Shown here: positions 8,955 through 17,952 of the stretch, piece by piece
Layout of the letters: every line of letters starts with the position of its first letter
How positions within the stretch are numbered: position 1 is the stretch's first letter
Assembly (NCBI GenBank): GCA_947504185.1
Contig: CANNGJ010000011.1
Coordinates: forward strand, 32,822-96,821
Direction: 5' to 3'
DNA length: 64,000 bases
Source: an uncultured Tenacibaculum sp.
GTDB lineage: Bacteria; Bacteroidota; Bacteroidia; Flavobacteriales; Flavobacteriaceae
Program-made: the position numbers and the translations under genes
The notes under the pieces: model-generated
Told to the model about the DNA's origin: nothing
The model's database searches: none
Seen by the model: the letters and a program-made list of their open reading frames with translations, nothing else

Positions 8955-10454
8955 ATGAAAACATTCAAATTCTCTTGGCTAACACTTATACTTTTTATAA
9001 TAAGTATAGGGTTTGTTCAAGCCCAAAACACTACAAAAGACAATCTTCAAAATGCAAAACTATATGGCGATGAAACCATAAACACGCCCATTGGGCAAAT
9101 CGTTTTAAAAGATAATTATATTGCTCAAGGTTCACAAGCCCTATTTGATGATATGGATTATCAACGTGCTTGCCAAGCCTATATTTGGTCTACCCCAGCG
9201 GTTTCTTATAAACAATGGCAAACGGCTCAAGCCAAAACATTTGATGCGTATAATTTAGGAGATTTTGTAGTGTACAAATCACTGCTTGAAAAAAGAGGAA
9301 TTGTTACTGCAAATTTAACTACACCCTATGTAATTAATTTCACATCTTTGAAAAAAGGAGCTATTATGGTAAAAATTCCGGCAGGACAAATTGCAGGAAT
9401 GTTTATGGACGTATGGCAACGCCCTGTATCAGATATTGGACTAACGGGACCAGATCAAGGAAAAGGGGCTACCTATATTGTGGTAGGACCAGAAGAGGAC
9501 AAATCTAAATACGAAGGCAAAGCGGACTATATCATACAATCTGCAACCAATAATCTTTTTATTGGCATCCGATTAATTGACCCTTCTCCAGAATTTGAAA
9601 AGAAAGTAGCCCAAGAAATGAAGGTAGCGCTAGTTGGACAACCATTAAAACCAATTCGTTTTATTAAAGGCGTAAATAAAGAATGGTCTGGCACCGCACC
9701 TAGAGGAATGGCATACTGGAAGTTGGTTAATCAGTTTATTCAGGAAGAACCTACACGGGAACAAGACAAAGCTTGGACAGCAATGTTAGAGCCTCTTGGA
9801 ATTAAAAAAGGACAAGATTTTAAACCCGATGAACGTCAAACAAAAATACTCACGCGAGGTGTAGCGATGGGCGAATTGATGGCGCGAAATCTTCAGACTA
9901 CCCCCCGAATGGCACAACCCTACTGGGAGAATACCAATTGGTATAAATGTTTTGATTTTACCGTTTCTCAGGAAACGAAAAACAAAATAGAATTGGATGA
10001 ACGCGTAGTATGGTTTTATGAAGCCGTAACTTCTTCAAAAGGAATGGTAACTCCTACAGTAGGAAAAGGACAAGTTTATATGACATCCAAAAAAGACAGT
10101 AAAGGCAACTGGTTACGAGGAGATAAAACGTACAAACTGCATATTCCAAAAGATGTTCCTATCAAACAATTTTGGTCTGTTACACTATATAGCGAAAATA
10201 CAAGAAGACCTTATAGTAACGGTGGAACAAAAATAAAAGACGGAACATTAGGGAGTAAAAGCAAACAACTACAATATAATAAAGATGGTTCTGTAGATAT
10301 TTATATCGGAGCCAAAGCACCCAAAGGAAAAGAAAGTAACTATTTAAAAACGATAGGAGATGATGGTTGGTTTGTATATTTCCGTCTATACGCCCCAACC
10401 GAGCCATTTTTCAATAAATCCTTTTCACTACCAGATTGGGAAATGATTGATTAA
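8955..10454 (+). CDS. Secreted DUF1254/DUF1214 protein
   Basis: A 499-aa exported protein with a clear signal peptide (about 1-23, ending VQAQ). The mature part has a DUF1254-type N-terminal domain (about 45-200: YQRACQAYIWSTPAVSYKQW... PYVINFTSLKKGAIMVKIP). The C-terminal DUF1214 domain (about 340-480) contains VPIKQFWSVTLYS and DGSVDIYIGAKAPKGKESNYL. The family is widespread but without a settled reaction. It is followed 42 bp later by a second member, so the two probably work together in the envelope. Confidence 0.88.
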   Translation: MKTFKFSWLTLILFIISIGFVQAQNTTKDNLQNAKLYGDETINTPIGQIVLKDNYIAQGSQALFDDMDYQRACQAYIWSTPAVSYKQWQTAQAKTFDAYNLGDFVVYKSLLEKRGIVTANLTTPYVINFTSLKKGAIMVKIPAGQIAGMFMDVWQRPVSDIGLTGPDQGKGATYIVVGPEEDKSKYEGKADYIIQSATNNLFIGIRLIDPSPEFEKKVAQEMKVALVGQPLKPIRFIKGVNKEWSGTAPRGMAYWKLVNQFIQEEPTREQDKAWTAMLEPLGIKKGQDFKPDERQTKILTRGVAMGELMARNLQTTPRMAQPYWENTNWYKCFDFTVSQETKNKIELDERVVWFYEAVTSSKGMVTPTVGKGQVYMTSKKDSKGNWLRGDKTYKLHIPKDVPIKQFWSVTLYSENTRRPYSNGGTKIKDGTLGSKSKQLQYNKDGSVDIYIGAKAPKGKESNYLKTIGDDGWFVYFRLYAPTEPFFNKSFSLPDWEMID

Positions 10455-10496
10455 TATATTCCATTTTCTTAAATAATAAACTAAACAATTATAATT

Positions 10497-11915
10497 ATGC
10501 GCATTTTAGAACGCATCCTTACACGCTCAATTTTTCTACTGGCAATTTTCATGACTTTTGGTTTATCAAGTTGTAAACAAAGCACTAGAAACGCTTCCAC
10601 ACCAACCGATGATACTCTTAATAAAGAATTAGTAACCGCTGCTAAAGAAGCCTATATATTTTCTTACCCATTGGTAATGTATTACCAAACTATGTATTTA
10701 CAGGCATTAAACCCTAAAGGTGGTGTTGGCATGAATAAATGGTTGAATCTAGGGGTAAGTAGCCCACAAGATACTACCATTGTTACCCCAAATAATGATA
10801 GTCCGTATAGCTATGCTTGGGTAGATCTACGAGCAGAGCCCTATGTACTCACTTTGCCCAAAATAGAAGCCAAACGATTTTATACTTCCCAATGGAATGA
10901 TATGTATGGCTTTGTGTTAGACAATGCTGGTTCGGTAGGTGATGGAAATGATGGAGTTCGGGTATTATTAGCAGCTCCTGATTATTCAGGAGAACTGCCT
11001 AAAGGAGTAAACCGAATTATAAAAGGAGAGAGTTCTATTTTAGGGTCTCTAACTAGAACCCAGTTGATTGGTATGAAAGATTTACCACGCGTAAAAGAAA
11101 TTCAAAAGGAATACAAGTTAGAACCTTTGAGTTCTTATCTCGGAACAGAAGCTCCTTCGCCTGCGCCTGTCATAAATTGGCTTAAATGGAAAGCAGGAAG
11201 CGAAACCAAACCCGATTTCTGGAAATATGCTGGATTCATCTCTCAATTTTTAACAAAAAATGTAGCCGATAAAGCAAAATGGGATGCCTTGGCAAAATTT
11301 GGCTTCAAACAGGGCGAAGATTGGGAGGTTTCCAAATTAGATAAGGAGCATAAACAGGCACTTCTTCAAGGACAAAAAGAAGCTTTAACTTACCTACATG
11401 ATTTAGCTTCTAAACCTTTTGATCCTAAAAAATTCTTTAATCCCAGAAAAGGTTTTAAGAATATAAAACATCCCTATGAGCAACGTGCTTTAGGTGTAAT
11501 GGCAGGTATTTTTGGAAACACAAAAAACATTTCTGTGTATTATGGATTTCAGAAAGATGTTAAGGGCAATATTCCTGATGCCAGTAAATCGGTTTATACC
11601 TTAACTTTTAAAGCAGGGGAATTACCAAAGGTGAATAATTTTTGGAGTATTACGATGTACAGTTTACCAAACCGTTGGTTAGTACCAAATGAGTTAAATC
11701 GATATAGTATAGGCAGTGCATCAACCAATATGAAAGCAAACAAAGATGGGTCTTTGACTCTTTATATACAACCCAAAAACCCAGATGGAGAGAAAGAAGG
11801 CAACTGGTTGCCCTCCCCAAATGGTCCTTTTTGGATTGTTTTGCGTTGTTATGGTCCTGACGAAAGTATTATAAAAGGTACATGGCAAGAACCTGCGTTA
11901 GCTCCAGTGAAATAG
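10497..11915 (+). CDS. DUF1254/DUF1214 lipoprotein, paralogue of the preceding gene
   Basis: A 472-aa protein with a lipobox (FGLSSC, Cys at about 26), so probably a lipoprotein. DUF1254 covers about 45-180 (EAYIFSYPLVMYYQTMY, TPNNDSPYSYAWVDLRAEPYVLTLP) and DUF1214 about 345-465 (VNNFWSITMYSLP, DGSLTLYIQPKNPDGEKEGNWLPSP). The arrangement of a secreted plus a lipidated paralogue behind one promoter is notable. No catalytic residues are established for the family. Confidence 0.88.
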   Translation: MRILERILTRSIFLLAIFMTFGLSSCKQSTRNASTPTDDTLNKELVTAAKEAYIFSYPLVMYYQTMYLQALNPKGGVGMNKWLNLGVSSPQDTTIVTPNNDSPYSYAWVDLRAEPYVLTLPKIEAKRFYTSQWNDMYGFVLDNAGSVGDGNDGVRVLLAAPDYSGELPKGVNRIIKGESSILGSLTRTQLIGMKDLPRVKEIQKEYKLEPLSSYLGTEAPSPAPVINWLKWKAGSETKPDFWKYAGFISQFLTKNVADKAKWDALAKFGFKQGEDWEVSKLDKEHKQALLQGQKEALTYLHDLASKPFDPKKFFNPRKGFKNIKHPYEQRALGVMAGIFGNTKNISVYYGFQKDVKGNIPDASKSVYTLTFKAGELPKVNNFWSITMYSLPNRWLVPNELNRYSIGSASTNMKANKDGSLTLYIQPKNPDGEKEGNWLPSPNGPFWIVLRCYGPDESIIKGTWQEPALAPVK

Positions 11916-11994
11916 CAATTTATTTGCTACTTAAAAAGATAAAATTCAAACACCTTTGTAAAATGATTTTGAAAGAGTTTTTTTAAGTAAACGA

Positions 11995-12086
11995 CCTCGG
12001 AGCAAGATCACGAGGCATTCGTAAGAAAAAAACATTAAAATTTCGAAGCAAGCTTCGGAGCATTTAAATCTCGATTATCGAGTAAA
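11995..12086. repeat. Cluster of three palindromes, including 22-bp repeat copy 2
   Basis: Three inverted repeats in a row: CCTCG...CGAGG (11995-12015), CGAAGC-AA-GCTTCG (12044-12057) and CTCGATTATCGAG (12070-12082). The last lies in the 22-bp sequence (12065-12086) also found at 5115-5136. This looks like a dispersed extragenic element between the DUF1254 operon and csbD. The rest of the 341-bp gap holds the stress palindrome and no gene. Confidence 0.6.
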
Positions 12087-12153
12087 GATTCTATAAGTGC
12101 GTAAGCTAATAAAGTTCAAATTTATTAAGTCAAAATCACATTAACTACTACGT

Positions 12154-12171
12154 TCTTGAATTAATTCAAGA
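12154..12171. promoter_or_regulatory. Stress-regulon palindrome, site 2 (csbD)
   Basis: An 18-bp palindrome TCTTGAATTAATTCAAGA, 86 bp upstream of csbD. The sequence that follows (CATTTGTGTTTTTGT, AACCTAAATTTA) matches the dnaJ site at the same spacing. Confidence 0.72.
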
Positions 12172-12256
12172 CCATTTGTGTTTTTGTAACCTAAATTTAC
12201 GATTCTATTTAAATATCATATAATTTCTATTAAAATAAAACTAAAAAAACAAAACA

Positions 12257-12676
12257 ATGAACAAAGACATTTTACAAGGTGAATGGAAAGAAGTTAAAGG
12301 CGCTGTTAAATCTTGGTGGGGAAATCTTACCAACGATGAAGTAGAAGAAACTGCTGGTGAGCAAGTAAAATTTGAAGGTTTACTTCAAAAGAAATTTGGA
12401 AAATCTAAAGAAGAGGCTATAAAAGAAGTTAATGACTTTTTAAAAACTAACCATGCTATTAAAGGAAATGCTAAAATAGCAGAAGGTTACTTTAAAAATA
12501 AATGGGGAAGCCTTACAGGTTCTGATGTTACTCAAATTAAAGGCACTTTAGAGTCTGTGGCAGGTTATGCTCAAAAATATGTAGGCGTTGAAGGCGAAAA
12601 ACTTCGTAAAGAGATTGTTGAAGCTATAAAATCTACAGATTTTGAAGATTATAAGAAAACTTTTGGGGATAATTAA
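12257..12676 (+). CDS. Tandem CsbD-domain stress protein
   Basis: A 139-aa soluble protein made of two CsbD-like units. The first is about 7-60 (GEWKEVKGAVKSWWGNLTNDEVEETAG) and the second about 70-125 (GNAKIAEGYFKNKWGSLTGSDVTQIKGTLESVAG). CsbD proteins are usually about 60-70 aa with one unit and are general-stress proteins of unknown mechanism, so this is a duplicated form. It is monocistronic, with the stress palindrome upstream and a strong terminator downstream. Confidence 0.85.
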   Translation: MNKDILQGEWKEVKGAVKSWWGNLTNDEVEETAGEQVKFEGLLQKKFGKSKEEAIKEVNDFLKTNHAIKGNAKIAEGYFKNKWGSLTGSDVTQIKGTLESVAGYAQKYVGVEGEKLRKEIVEAIKSTDFEDYKKTFGDN

Positions 12677-12711
12677 ACGTATTCCTATATAACACTTAAA
12701 GGTTTCTTATT

Positions 12712-12743
12712 AAGTCCATCTTTTTCTTGATGGACTTTTTTTG
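12712..12743 (+). terminator. Intrinsic terminator of csbD
   Basis: A perfect 9-bp stem AAGTCCATC / GATGGACTT with an 8-nt loop, followed by a T-run. It also faces the 3' end of the convergent porin gene. Confidence 0.85.
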
Positions 12744-12758
12744 TTGAGACAAGTTTTT

Positions 12759-13862
12759 TTATAAACCAAAATCAAAACTATATCTAAATCCAAGAGTTAT
12801 AACGTTAATTGTATTATTAAAACTCACTCCTTTTGAGTCACTTATTCTTGCATCTAAATATATACGTGTTTTAGGGTCTAAATAATAGTTTATTCCTAAT
12901 ATATAATGCTTTAAGCTATAATCATCTTTATAACTTACTGAACTTTTGGTTTTTTCAGAAAGATTAAAACCGCCTTCAAAAACCCATTTTTTAGTAAGAT
13001 TGTATCTTATTAATAACTCGGAACCTCTCGTAGGAAAACTAATTGCTGTACTATCGTTTAGCACTAAAATTTCATCTTCATTTACTGAATAAGTAAGAGC
13101 TCCATAGAGCTTTTTTCTTTTATATTTTACACCTACAACAACGTTTTCGGTTCTTTTACCAATGTCTTGTATAAAGACTTGATTTTGCTTTGTAATGCCT
13201 CCATTATTGTATGCAACACCTACAATTGTGCTTGGAAATAATCTGTACTGTAAAGATGCTCCGTAGTTTTTAAACGCTCTATAAAGTTGCGTTTGTAAGC
13301 CAATTTTTAGTTTTCCAAATTGATTTCTATATTGAATAGATTTATCTGCTCGACCTGTACCTTTCCATCCACCATCTGTATTTCCTGTATATATACCATT
13401 AGAATTACCTCCAAAAACTGAAAAATTATCGGTAAGTCCAGCGATATCGTAATAAACTCCCCATTGTTTTCCTACAGTTAGAATTCCCCATTTTTTATGT
13501 GATAGACCTACATAAGCCAATCGCGATTTAAAGGGTTCTTTTTTTATTTGTGGATTAGCTAAAAACTCGGTACTTGTACTAGCATCGTTATTAAAATCAA
13601 CACCATCAATAATATGAATACCATACTCTAACTTTGCGAAAATTTTTGTGTGTGCATTAACATCTCTAGCTATATTAACACCAATTCTTGGTGAATTTTC
13701 TTGTAATTCTGTATCGCCATCAAAACTGGCTGCTTGTACACGTAAACTTCCATAAAAACTCAATGAGTCTAAAACCTTTGTGGTTTCATTTTGCGATTGT
13801 AGTGTAGTTAACATAGTTAACCACATAAAACAGGTGAGTAATATTGTGCTATTCTTTATCAT
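12759..13862 (-). CDS. Outer-membrane porin
   Basis: A 367-aa protein with a signal peptide (about 1-23, ending LQSQ) and a general-porin beta-barrel pattern: alternating strands, FAKLEYGIHIIDG, RLAYVGLSHKKWGILTVGKQWGVYYD, and a C-terminal strand ending in aromatic residues (TLGFRYSFDFGL). The KWG...TVGKQ loop is typical of Gram-negative porins. It is the last gene of the run DUF1269/periplasmic protein/MBL/cls/porin. Substrate unknown. Confidence 0.85.
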   Translation of the reverse strand: MIKNSTILLTCFMWLTMLTTLQSQNETTKVLDSLSFYGSLRVQAASFDGDTELQENSPRIGVNIARDVNAHTKIFAKLEYGIHIIDGVDFNNDASTSTEFLANPQIKKEPFKSRLAYVGLSHKKWGILTVGKQWGVYYDIAGLTDNFSVFGGNSNGIYTGNTDGGWKGTGRADKSIQYRNQFGKLKIGLQTQLYRAFKNYGASLQYRLFPSTIVGVAYNNGGITKQNQVFIQDIGKRTENVVVGVKYKRKKLYGALTYSVNEDEILVLNDSTAISFPTRGSELLIRYNLTKKWVFEGGFNLSEKTKSSVSYKDDYSLKHYILGINYYLDPKTRIYLDARISDSKGVSFNNTINVITLGFRYSFDFGL

Positions 13863-13898
13863 TAGCTCCTACTTTGTGTTTGGTTAAAAACACTCTAT

Positions 13899-15356
13899 TT
13901 ACATTAAAGGTGAAAACAGTCGAGCTATTCGCTCTAAAACTTGAGTAAAGTAAGGTCTTTCTTTCCATTCTTGCAATTTAATTTCTTCTGAATCCTGTAA
14001 ATCATATAAAAAATCTTGCTTTAATTCTTCAGATAATTTCTTATCGAATACAATAGCATTGACTTCAAAATTTAAATCAAAACTTCTATTATCTAAATTA
14101 GCAGTGCCAACAAACGACACAAAACTATCGCAGACCATTGTTTTTGCATGTACAAATCCTTTTTGATACTTAAAAATTTGTACTCCAGCTTCCAATAAAT
14201 CTTGATAGTACGAGTTAGAAGCTGCATTTACAAAAGCAGAGTCTGAAATCCCTGGTATAATTAATTTTATAGACACACCGCTTAATGCCATAATCATTAG
14301 AGCATCTGTATATGATTTTTCTGGAATAAAATAGGGTGTGGTAATTAAAATTTCTTCCCTAGATAGTAAAATGGCTTGAATTAAAGCGTACATGATATTC
14401 GGATAAGCCGAATCTGGTCCACTTGAAGATATTTGTACGAGTTTATTACCAAAGCAAAAATCGGTTTGTATTGTCGGGAAATAATCATGCGAAAAAGGGA
14501 CGTTATCCTTTGCGCAAAAATTCCAATCGGTTAAAAATATGTGCTGTAAATCCAAAACGGCTTGTCCCGTAATTTTTAAGTGAGTATCTCTCCAGAATAA
14601 TTTATTTTTATTATTGTAAGGTGCCGTATTTATGTATTTGTCAGAGATATTGATGCCGCCAACAAAACCAATCTTACCATCAATAACTATTATTTTTCGA
14701 TGGTTTCTGTAATTTAATCTATTTGCTAATACTATTAGTTTTATTTTGTAAAAAGGTGCTGTTGCTACACCTTTAGTTTTTAATTGTTTAATGAGATTCT
14801 TTCTAATACTTTGACTCCCAAAGTCATCGTAAATAAGTCTAACTTTAATGCCTTGATTAACTTTTTCTACTAAAATATTAGCGATTTCATTTCCTATAAT
14901 ATCATTTTCAAAAATGTAATATTCAATATGGATGTGGTGTTTAGCCTGTTTTAATGCCAATAAAACTTCTGGATATTTTGTTTCTCCGTTTCTTAAAAGT
15001 TGCGTTTCGTTATTAATTGTTATTAGGCTTGCCTTTGGTGTTATAATATTGGCTAGTTGGTAAAAATAGGCTAGCGTAGATTTGTTTTGGTTTAATAAAT
15101 TTCCTGAAAATAATTTTATTTGTTCTTCTAATTCTTTATGGTCAAAAATGTCACTGCTTAATTTTTTCTTGTACATTTTACTTTTTCGATAATTTATACC
15201 AATTGAAAAGTAAAGTATTATGCCTAATATAGGTACAAATAAAACCAGTATTACATAAATAAGCGCTTTAGTGGTATTGGTGGTATCTAAAATGATTTTA
15301 ACACAAATAGCCAAAATAACAATGTAGTACACTATCATTAATAAAGGATACTCCAT
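13899..15356 (-). CDS. cls: Cardiolipin synthase
   Basis: A 485-aa phospholipase-D superfamily enzyme that joins two phosphatidylglycerols into cardiolipin. There are two N-terminal transmembrane helices (about 5-25 and 33-53) and two HKD motifs: HRKIIVIDGKIGFVGG (about 220) and HAKTMVCDSFVSFVGTANLDNRS (about 403). Length and order are normal for bacterial Cls. It lies between the MBL hydrolase (15 bp upstream) and the porin in what looks like one operon, consistent with envelope remodelling under stress. Confidence 0.93.
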   Translation of the reverse strand: MEYPLLMIVYYIVILAICVKIILDTTNTTKALIYVILVLFVPILGIILYFSIGINYRKSKMYKKKLSSDIFDHKELEEQIKLFSGNLLNQNKSTLAYFYQLANIITPKASLITINNETQLLRNGETKYPEVLLALKQAKHHIHIEYYIFENDIIGNEIANILVEKVNQGIKVRLIYDDFGSQSIRKNLIKQLKTKGVATAPFYKIKLIVLANRLNYRNHRKIIVIDGKIGFVGGINISDKYINTAPYNNKNKLFWRDTHLKITGQAVLDLQHIFLTDWNFCAKDNVPFSHDYFPTIQTDFCFGNKLVQISSSGPDSAYPNIMYALIQAILLSREEILITTPYFIPEKSYTDALMIMALSGVSIKLIIPGISDSAFVNAASNSYYQDLLEAGVQIFKYQKGFVHAKTMVCDSFVSFVGTANLDNRSFDLNFEVNAIVFDKKLSEELKQDFLYDLQDSEEIKLQEWKERPYFTQVLERIARLFSPLM

Positions 15357-15371
15357 GTTTTAATTATTTTG

Positions 15372-16196
15372 TTAGATATGCACTTCTGTTCCTTCTCGGG
15401 CAAGAAAACAATTTGGGAATCTTTTTTGACATTGTTTTTCGACCTTTCTTAAAAATGCATCATCATGGTCAGGGTCATGATGGGTAAGGTAAAGCCGTTT
15501 TACATTGGCTCTTTCTGCCACTTCAATTGCTTGTTCCCAACTACTATGTCCCCAGCCTTTAAAATTAGGTAATTCTTCGGGCGTGTATTGAGCTTCGTGT
15601 ATTAAGATATCAGCATCTTTTGCTAATTTTACAACATTCTCATCTATATCTGTTCCATGTTCTACATCCGTACAAAAAACAACAACTTTGTTATTTGTCT
15701 CAACTCGATATCCTTGTGCGCCACCAGGATGGTTATGACTATTAACTAGTACGCGGCCATCAGGAAATATAGCTTCTTTGATTTTTCTTAAATCAAAATC
15801 AAATTTAGCTCCCATATTTTCCAGTTTAATAGGGAAATAGGTGTTTTCCATTTGTCTTGACAATACTTCTTTTAAATCATTTATGGTAAGTTTTTCTCCA
15901 TAAGCTACTAAAAGTATCTCTTTGGTCGAATCATAGGCTGGATCAAAAAATGGAAAGCCTTGAATATGATCCCAATGAAAATGGGAAAAACCAATAATGA
16001 TCCTTTGGTTTGGAAAGAATGTTTTTTCCATGAGTTCTTTTCCCAAATTTCTAATACCACTACCACTATCAAAAACTACGATGTCGTCTTGCTCTTCTCT
16101 AAAAAGTGCTACACATGTAGTATTGCCACCAAATTCTTGAAAATCTTTATCACAAATAGGAATTGAACCTCTAGTTCCATAAAATTTAACTCGCAT
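15372..16196 (-). CDS. MBL-fold metallo-hydrolase
   Basis: A metallo-beta-lactamase-fold hydrolase with the metal motif SHFHWDHIQG (HxHxDH). Further ligands are in NSHNHPGG, the FCTDVEHG region and a final LTHHDPDHDD. The ORF track starts at 16304, but the family N-terminus is MRVKFYGTRGSIP, so I place the start at base 16196. The extra 36 residues would run through the upstream intergenic region. It resembles the phosphodiesterase/RNase Z-like branch; the substrate is unknown. It is followed closely by cls. Confidence 0.85.
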   Translation of the reverse strand: MRVKFYGTRGSIPICDKDFQEFGGNTTCVALFREEQDDIVVFDSGSGIRNLGKELMEKTFFPNQRIIIGFSHFHWDHIQGFPFFDPAYDSTKEILLVAYGEKLTINDLKEVLSRQMENTYFPIKLENMGAKFDFDLRKIKEAIFPDGRVLVNSHNHPGGAQGYRVETNNKVVVFCTDVEHGTDIDENVVKLAKDADILIHEAQYTPEELPNFKGWGHSSWEQAIEVAERANVKRLYLTHHDPDHDDAFLRKVEKQCQKRFPNCFLAREGTEVHI

Positions 16197-16272
16197 TTTA
16201 TTCGCTTTATGATTATAAAATATGTTTATTATGAGTAAGTTAAGGAATTTATATTTATGTATAGATAGAAAA

Positions 16273-16299
16273 GGGCGTAGTAAATCTTTTACTACGCCC
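16273..16299 (-). terminator. Hairpin between the periplasmic-protein gene and the MBL gene
   Basis: A perfect 12-bp stem (GGGCGTAGTAAA / TTTACTACGCCC) with a 3-nt loop. Read on the minus strand it is followed by TTTTC, so it can act as a full or partial terminator that lowers expression of MBL/cls/porin relative to the two genes upstream. Confidence 0.7.
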
Positions 16300-16347
16300 A
16301 CCAACCATCATCAAACACTAACCATTAACTATTAATGAATGGTATTT

Positions 16348-16815
16348 TTACCTTTTAAGAGGTAGGTTTTCATATAACTTATAGTTTATTGCATTCCTAA
16401 TATACTCCTCTATTTGAAAAAACTGCATTGCCGTTGTTGGCGAAACTTTTTTTGCAATTTTTTTATAGGTTTGTTTTATGTTTTTTTCTGCTTGCCTGTT
16501 TAGTTTATGAACCTGATTCATAAATTTTCCTTGGTCGTCATTTTCGCCTTCCGAATATAAAAAAACATATTGCCCGATTAGCTTTACTCTTTCCCTTGCC
16601 AGTTGTTTTCTTTTTACTTCATAGGCATTGTACAAATTCCAAAATTCGGAATCTAAAAATGATGGAATAGTTATATTGTCTGCAATAAAGTCTTTTTTTG
16701 CTTTACCAAGCAGGCTTTCTATTAATTCTATTTCGGTTTCAAATTCTTGGGCTAGTGTATTTTGTGTTGTTAGCCCAACCGTTATTAACATTATAATAAA
16801 AATTGCTTTGTTCAT
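16348..16815 (-). CDS. Small periplasmic helical protein, unknown function
   Basis: 155 aa with a signal peptide (about 1-22, ending TLAQ). The mature part is mostly charged helix (ELIESLLGKAKKDF, KRKQLARERVKLIGQYV) and recalls the Spy/CpxP-like or ECF-sigma-sensor-type small periplasmic proteins of flavobacteria. I cannot assign the family firmly. It is second in the operon led by DUF1269. Confidence 0.65.
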   Translation of the reverse strand: MNKAIFIIMLITVGLTTQNTLAQEFETEIELIESLLGKAKKDFIADNITIPSFLDSEFWNLYNAYEVKRKQLARERVKLIGQYVFLYSEGENDDQGKFMNQVHKLNRQAEKNIKQTYKKIAKKVSPTTAMQFFQIEEYIRNAINYKLYENLPLKR

Positions 16816-16879
16816 TTTAAAAAAATTAAAGTTTATATAAGTATAGTGACGGTAAACCTAGCACTAAGCACAGATTATG

Positions 16880-17560
16880 TTATGATTTTCCTGCTTTTTT
16901 TTTAAAGGTTTCAAACCACATTTTAAATGCTTTTTTTCTAGTTAAAGCATTGGCATGGTGTTGCTCTTTTCTTATTTTTCGTTTTTCTTTTAGCTCATCT
17001 ATTTTAGCTTGTAATTTAGCTTTTCTTTCTTCATTAGCATCTTTAAAACTTTGTTTAGCTTCTTCTATGTCTTTATCTAATTGATCAAGATCTTCTTGTA
17101 TAGATTTATTTATTTCCTCATCTACATTTATTCGTTCTATGTCAGATACTTCTCCTAGAGCGGTATCTATTGGTGTTGTCCAATCCTCGTAAACATGAGA
17201 GATGACCATAGATGCCCCATTGGGCATTTCTCTACCAAAAGCATATAGAATATCTTCTTGAGAGTCATAGTTTAATAAATCTCCTAACGATCCAAACAGT
17301 GTACCAAAAGCAGTTCCTAACAAAAAGCCTGCAGGCCCACCTAAAAGTCCTACAAGCCCTCCGGAAAGAGCGCCAAAAGCGGTAAGCTCAAAATCTTGAC
17401 CTCTTTCATCTTTAAGTGATACACTTCCATTAGCACTTTTTTCTAAAACATAGGTTTCTGCTAATGAGATTTCGTTTTTAAAGTTTAAGTCTCTTAACTT
17501 TTCTATTACTTTATAGGCTTCGGTTTGATCTTTTACCAAAAATTTGATTACTTTTTCCAT
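16880..17560 (-). CDS. DUF1269 protein (copy 1), operon leader
   Basis: 226 aa. The N-terminal region has a small alpha/beta unit (about 1-45). Then comes a glycine-rich hydrophobic segment (GALSGGLVGLLGGPAGFLLGTAFGTLFGSLGDLL, about 82-116), and a long basic/acidic coiled coil ends the protein (about 150-226). This is the DUF1269 pattern, a membrane-associated family of unknown function. A close paralogue is at 28449-29126. Both copies are first genes of an operon and both lie downstream of the TTCTTGAATTAATTCAAGAA-type palindrome. Confidence 0.85.
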   Translation of the reverse strand: MEKVIKFLVKDQTEAYKVIEKLRDLNFKNEISLAETYVLEKSANGSVSLKDERGQDFELTAFGALSGGLVGLLGGPAGFLLGTAFGTLFGSLGDLLNYDSQEDILYAFGREMPNGASMVISHVYEDWTTPIDTALGEVSDIERINVDEEINKSIQEDLDQLDKDIEEAKQSFKDANEERKAKLQAKIDELKEKRKIRKEQHHANALTRKKAFKMWFETFKKKAGKS

Positions 17561-17664
17561 TTTTGAATGTTTAAATGATTAATTATAGTTATAGATGCTT
17601 ATTCAGTATGAGATACTGAAAGTTAAATTTTACCCTATAAAGGTATTGTTCGTAAAATGAGAGT

Positions 17665-17684
17665 TTCTTGAATTAGTTCAAGAA
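17665..17684. promoter_or_regulatory. Stress-regulon palindrome, site 3 (DUF1269 copy 1 operon)
   Basis: TTCTTGAATTAGTTCAAGAA, one mismatch from the perfect 20-bp palindrome, 105 bp upstream of the DUF1269 start. The remaining 392-bp gap to the divergent kinase gene has no ORF that I can support. Confidence 0.7.
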
Positions 17685-17952
17685 TGGATTTAATAAATGA
17701 CTTCAATATGTAGATAGTCCGAAAAATTAATCATCCTAATTGATTGCAGAAATCTTTGAAAATCAAGTTATCTTAACTACTTCTTTTTGCGTAACTCTAT
17801 AATGCGGTTTCTTCAAACAAATTCAAAATCTAATAAAATAGATAGTATATATTAATATACTTAGTAAATGGGACTTTATACCCTCGAAACTAATCTTCAT
17901 ACATTAAATAGAAATAACATTTTTAAATCTCTGTATTTTAGTAATCTTAATT

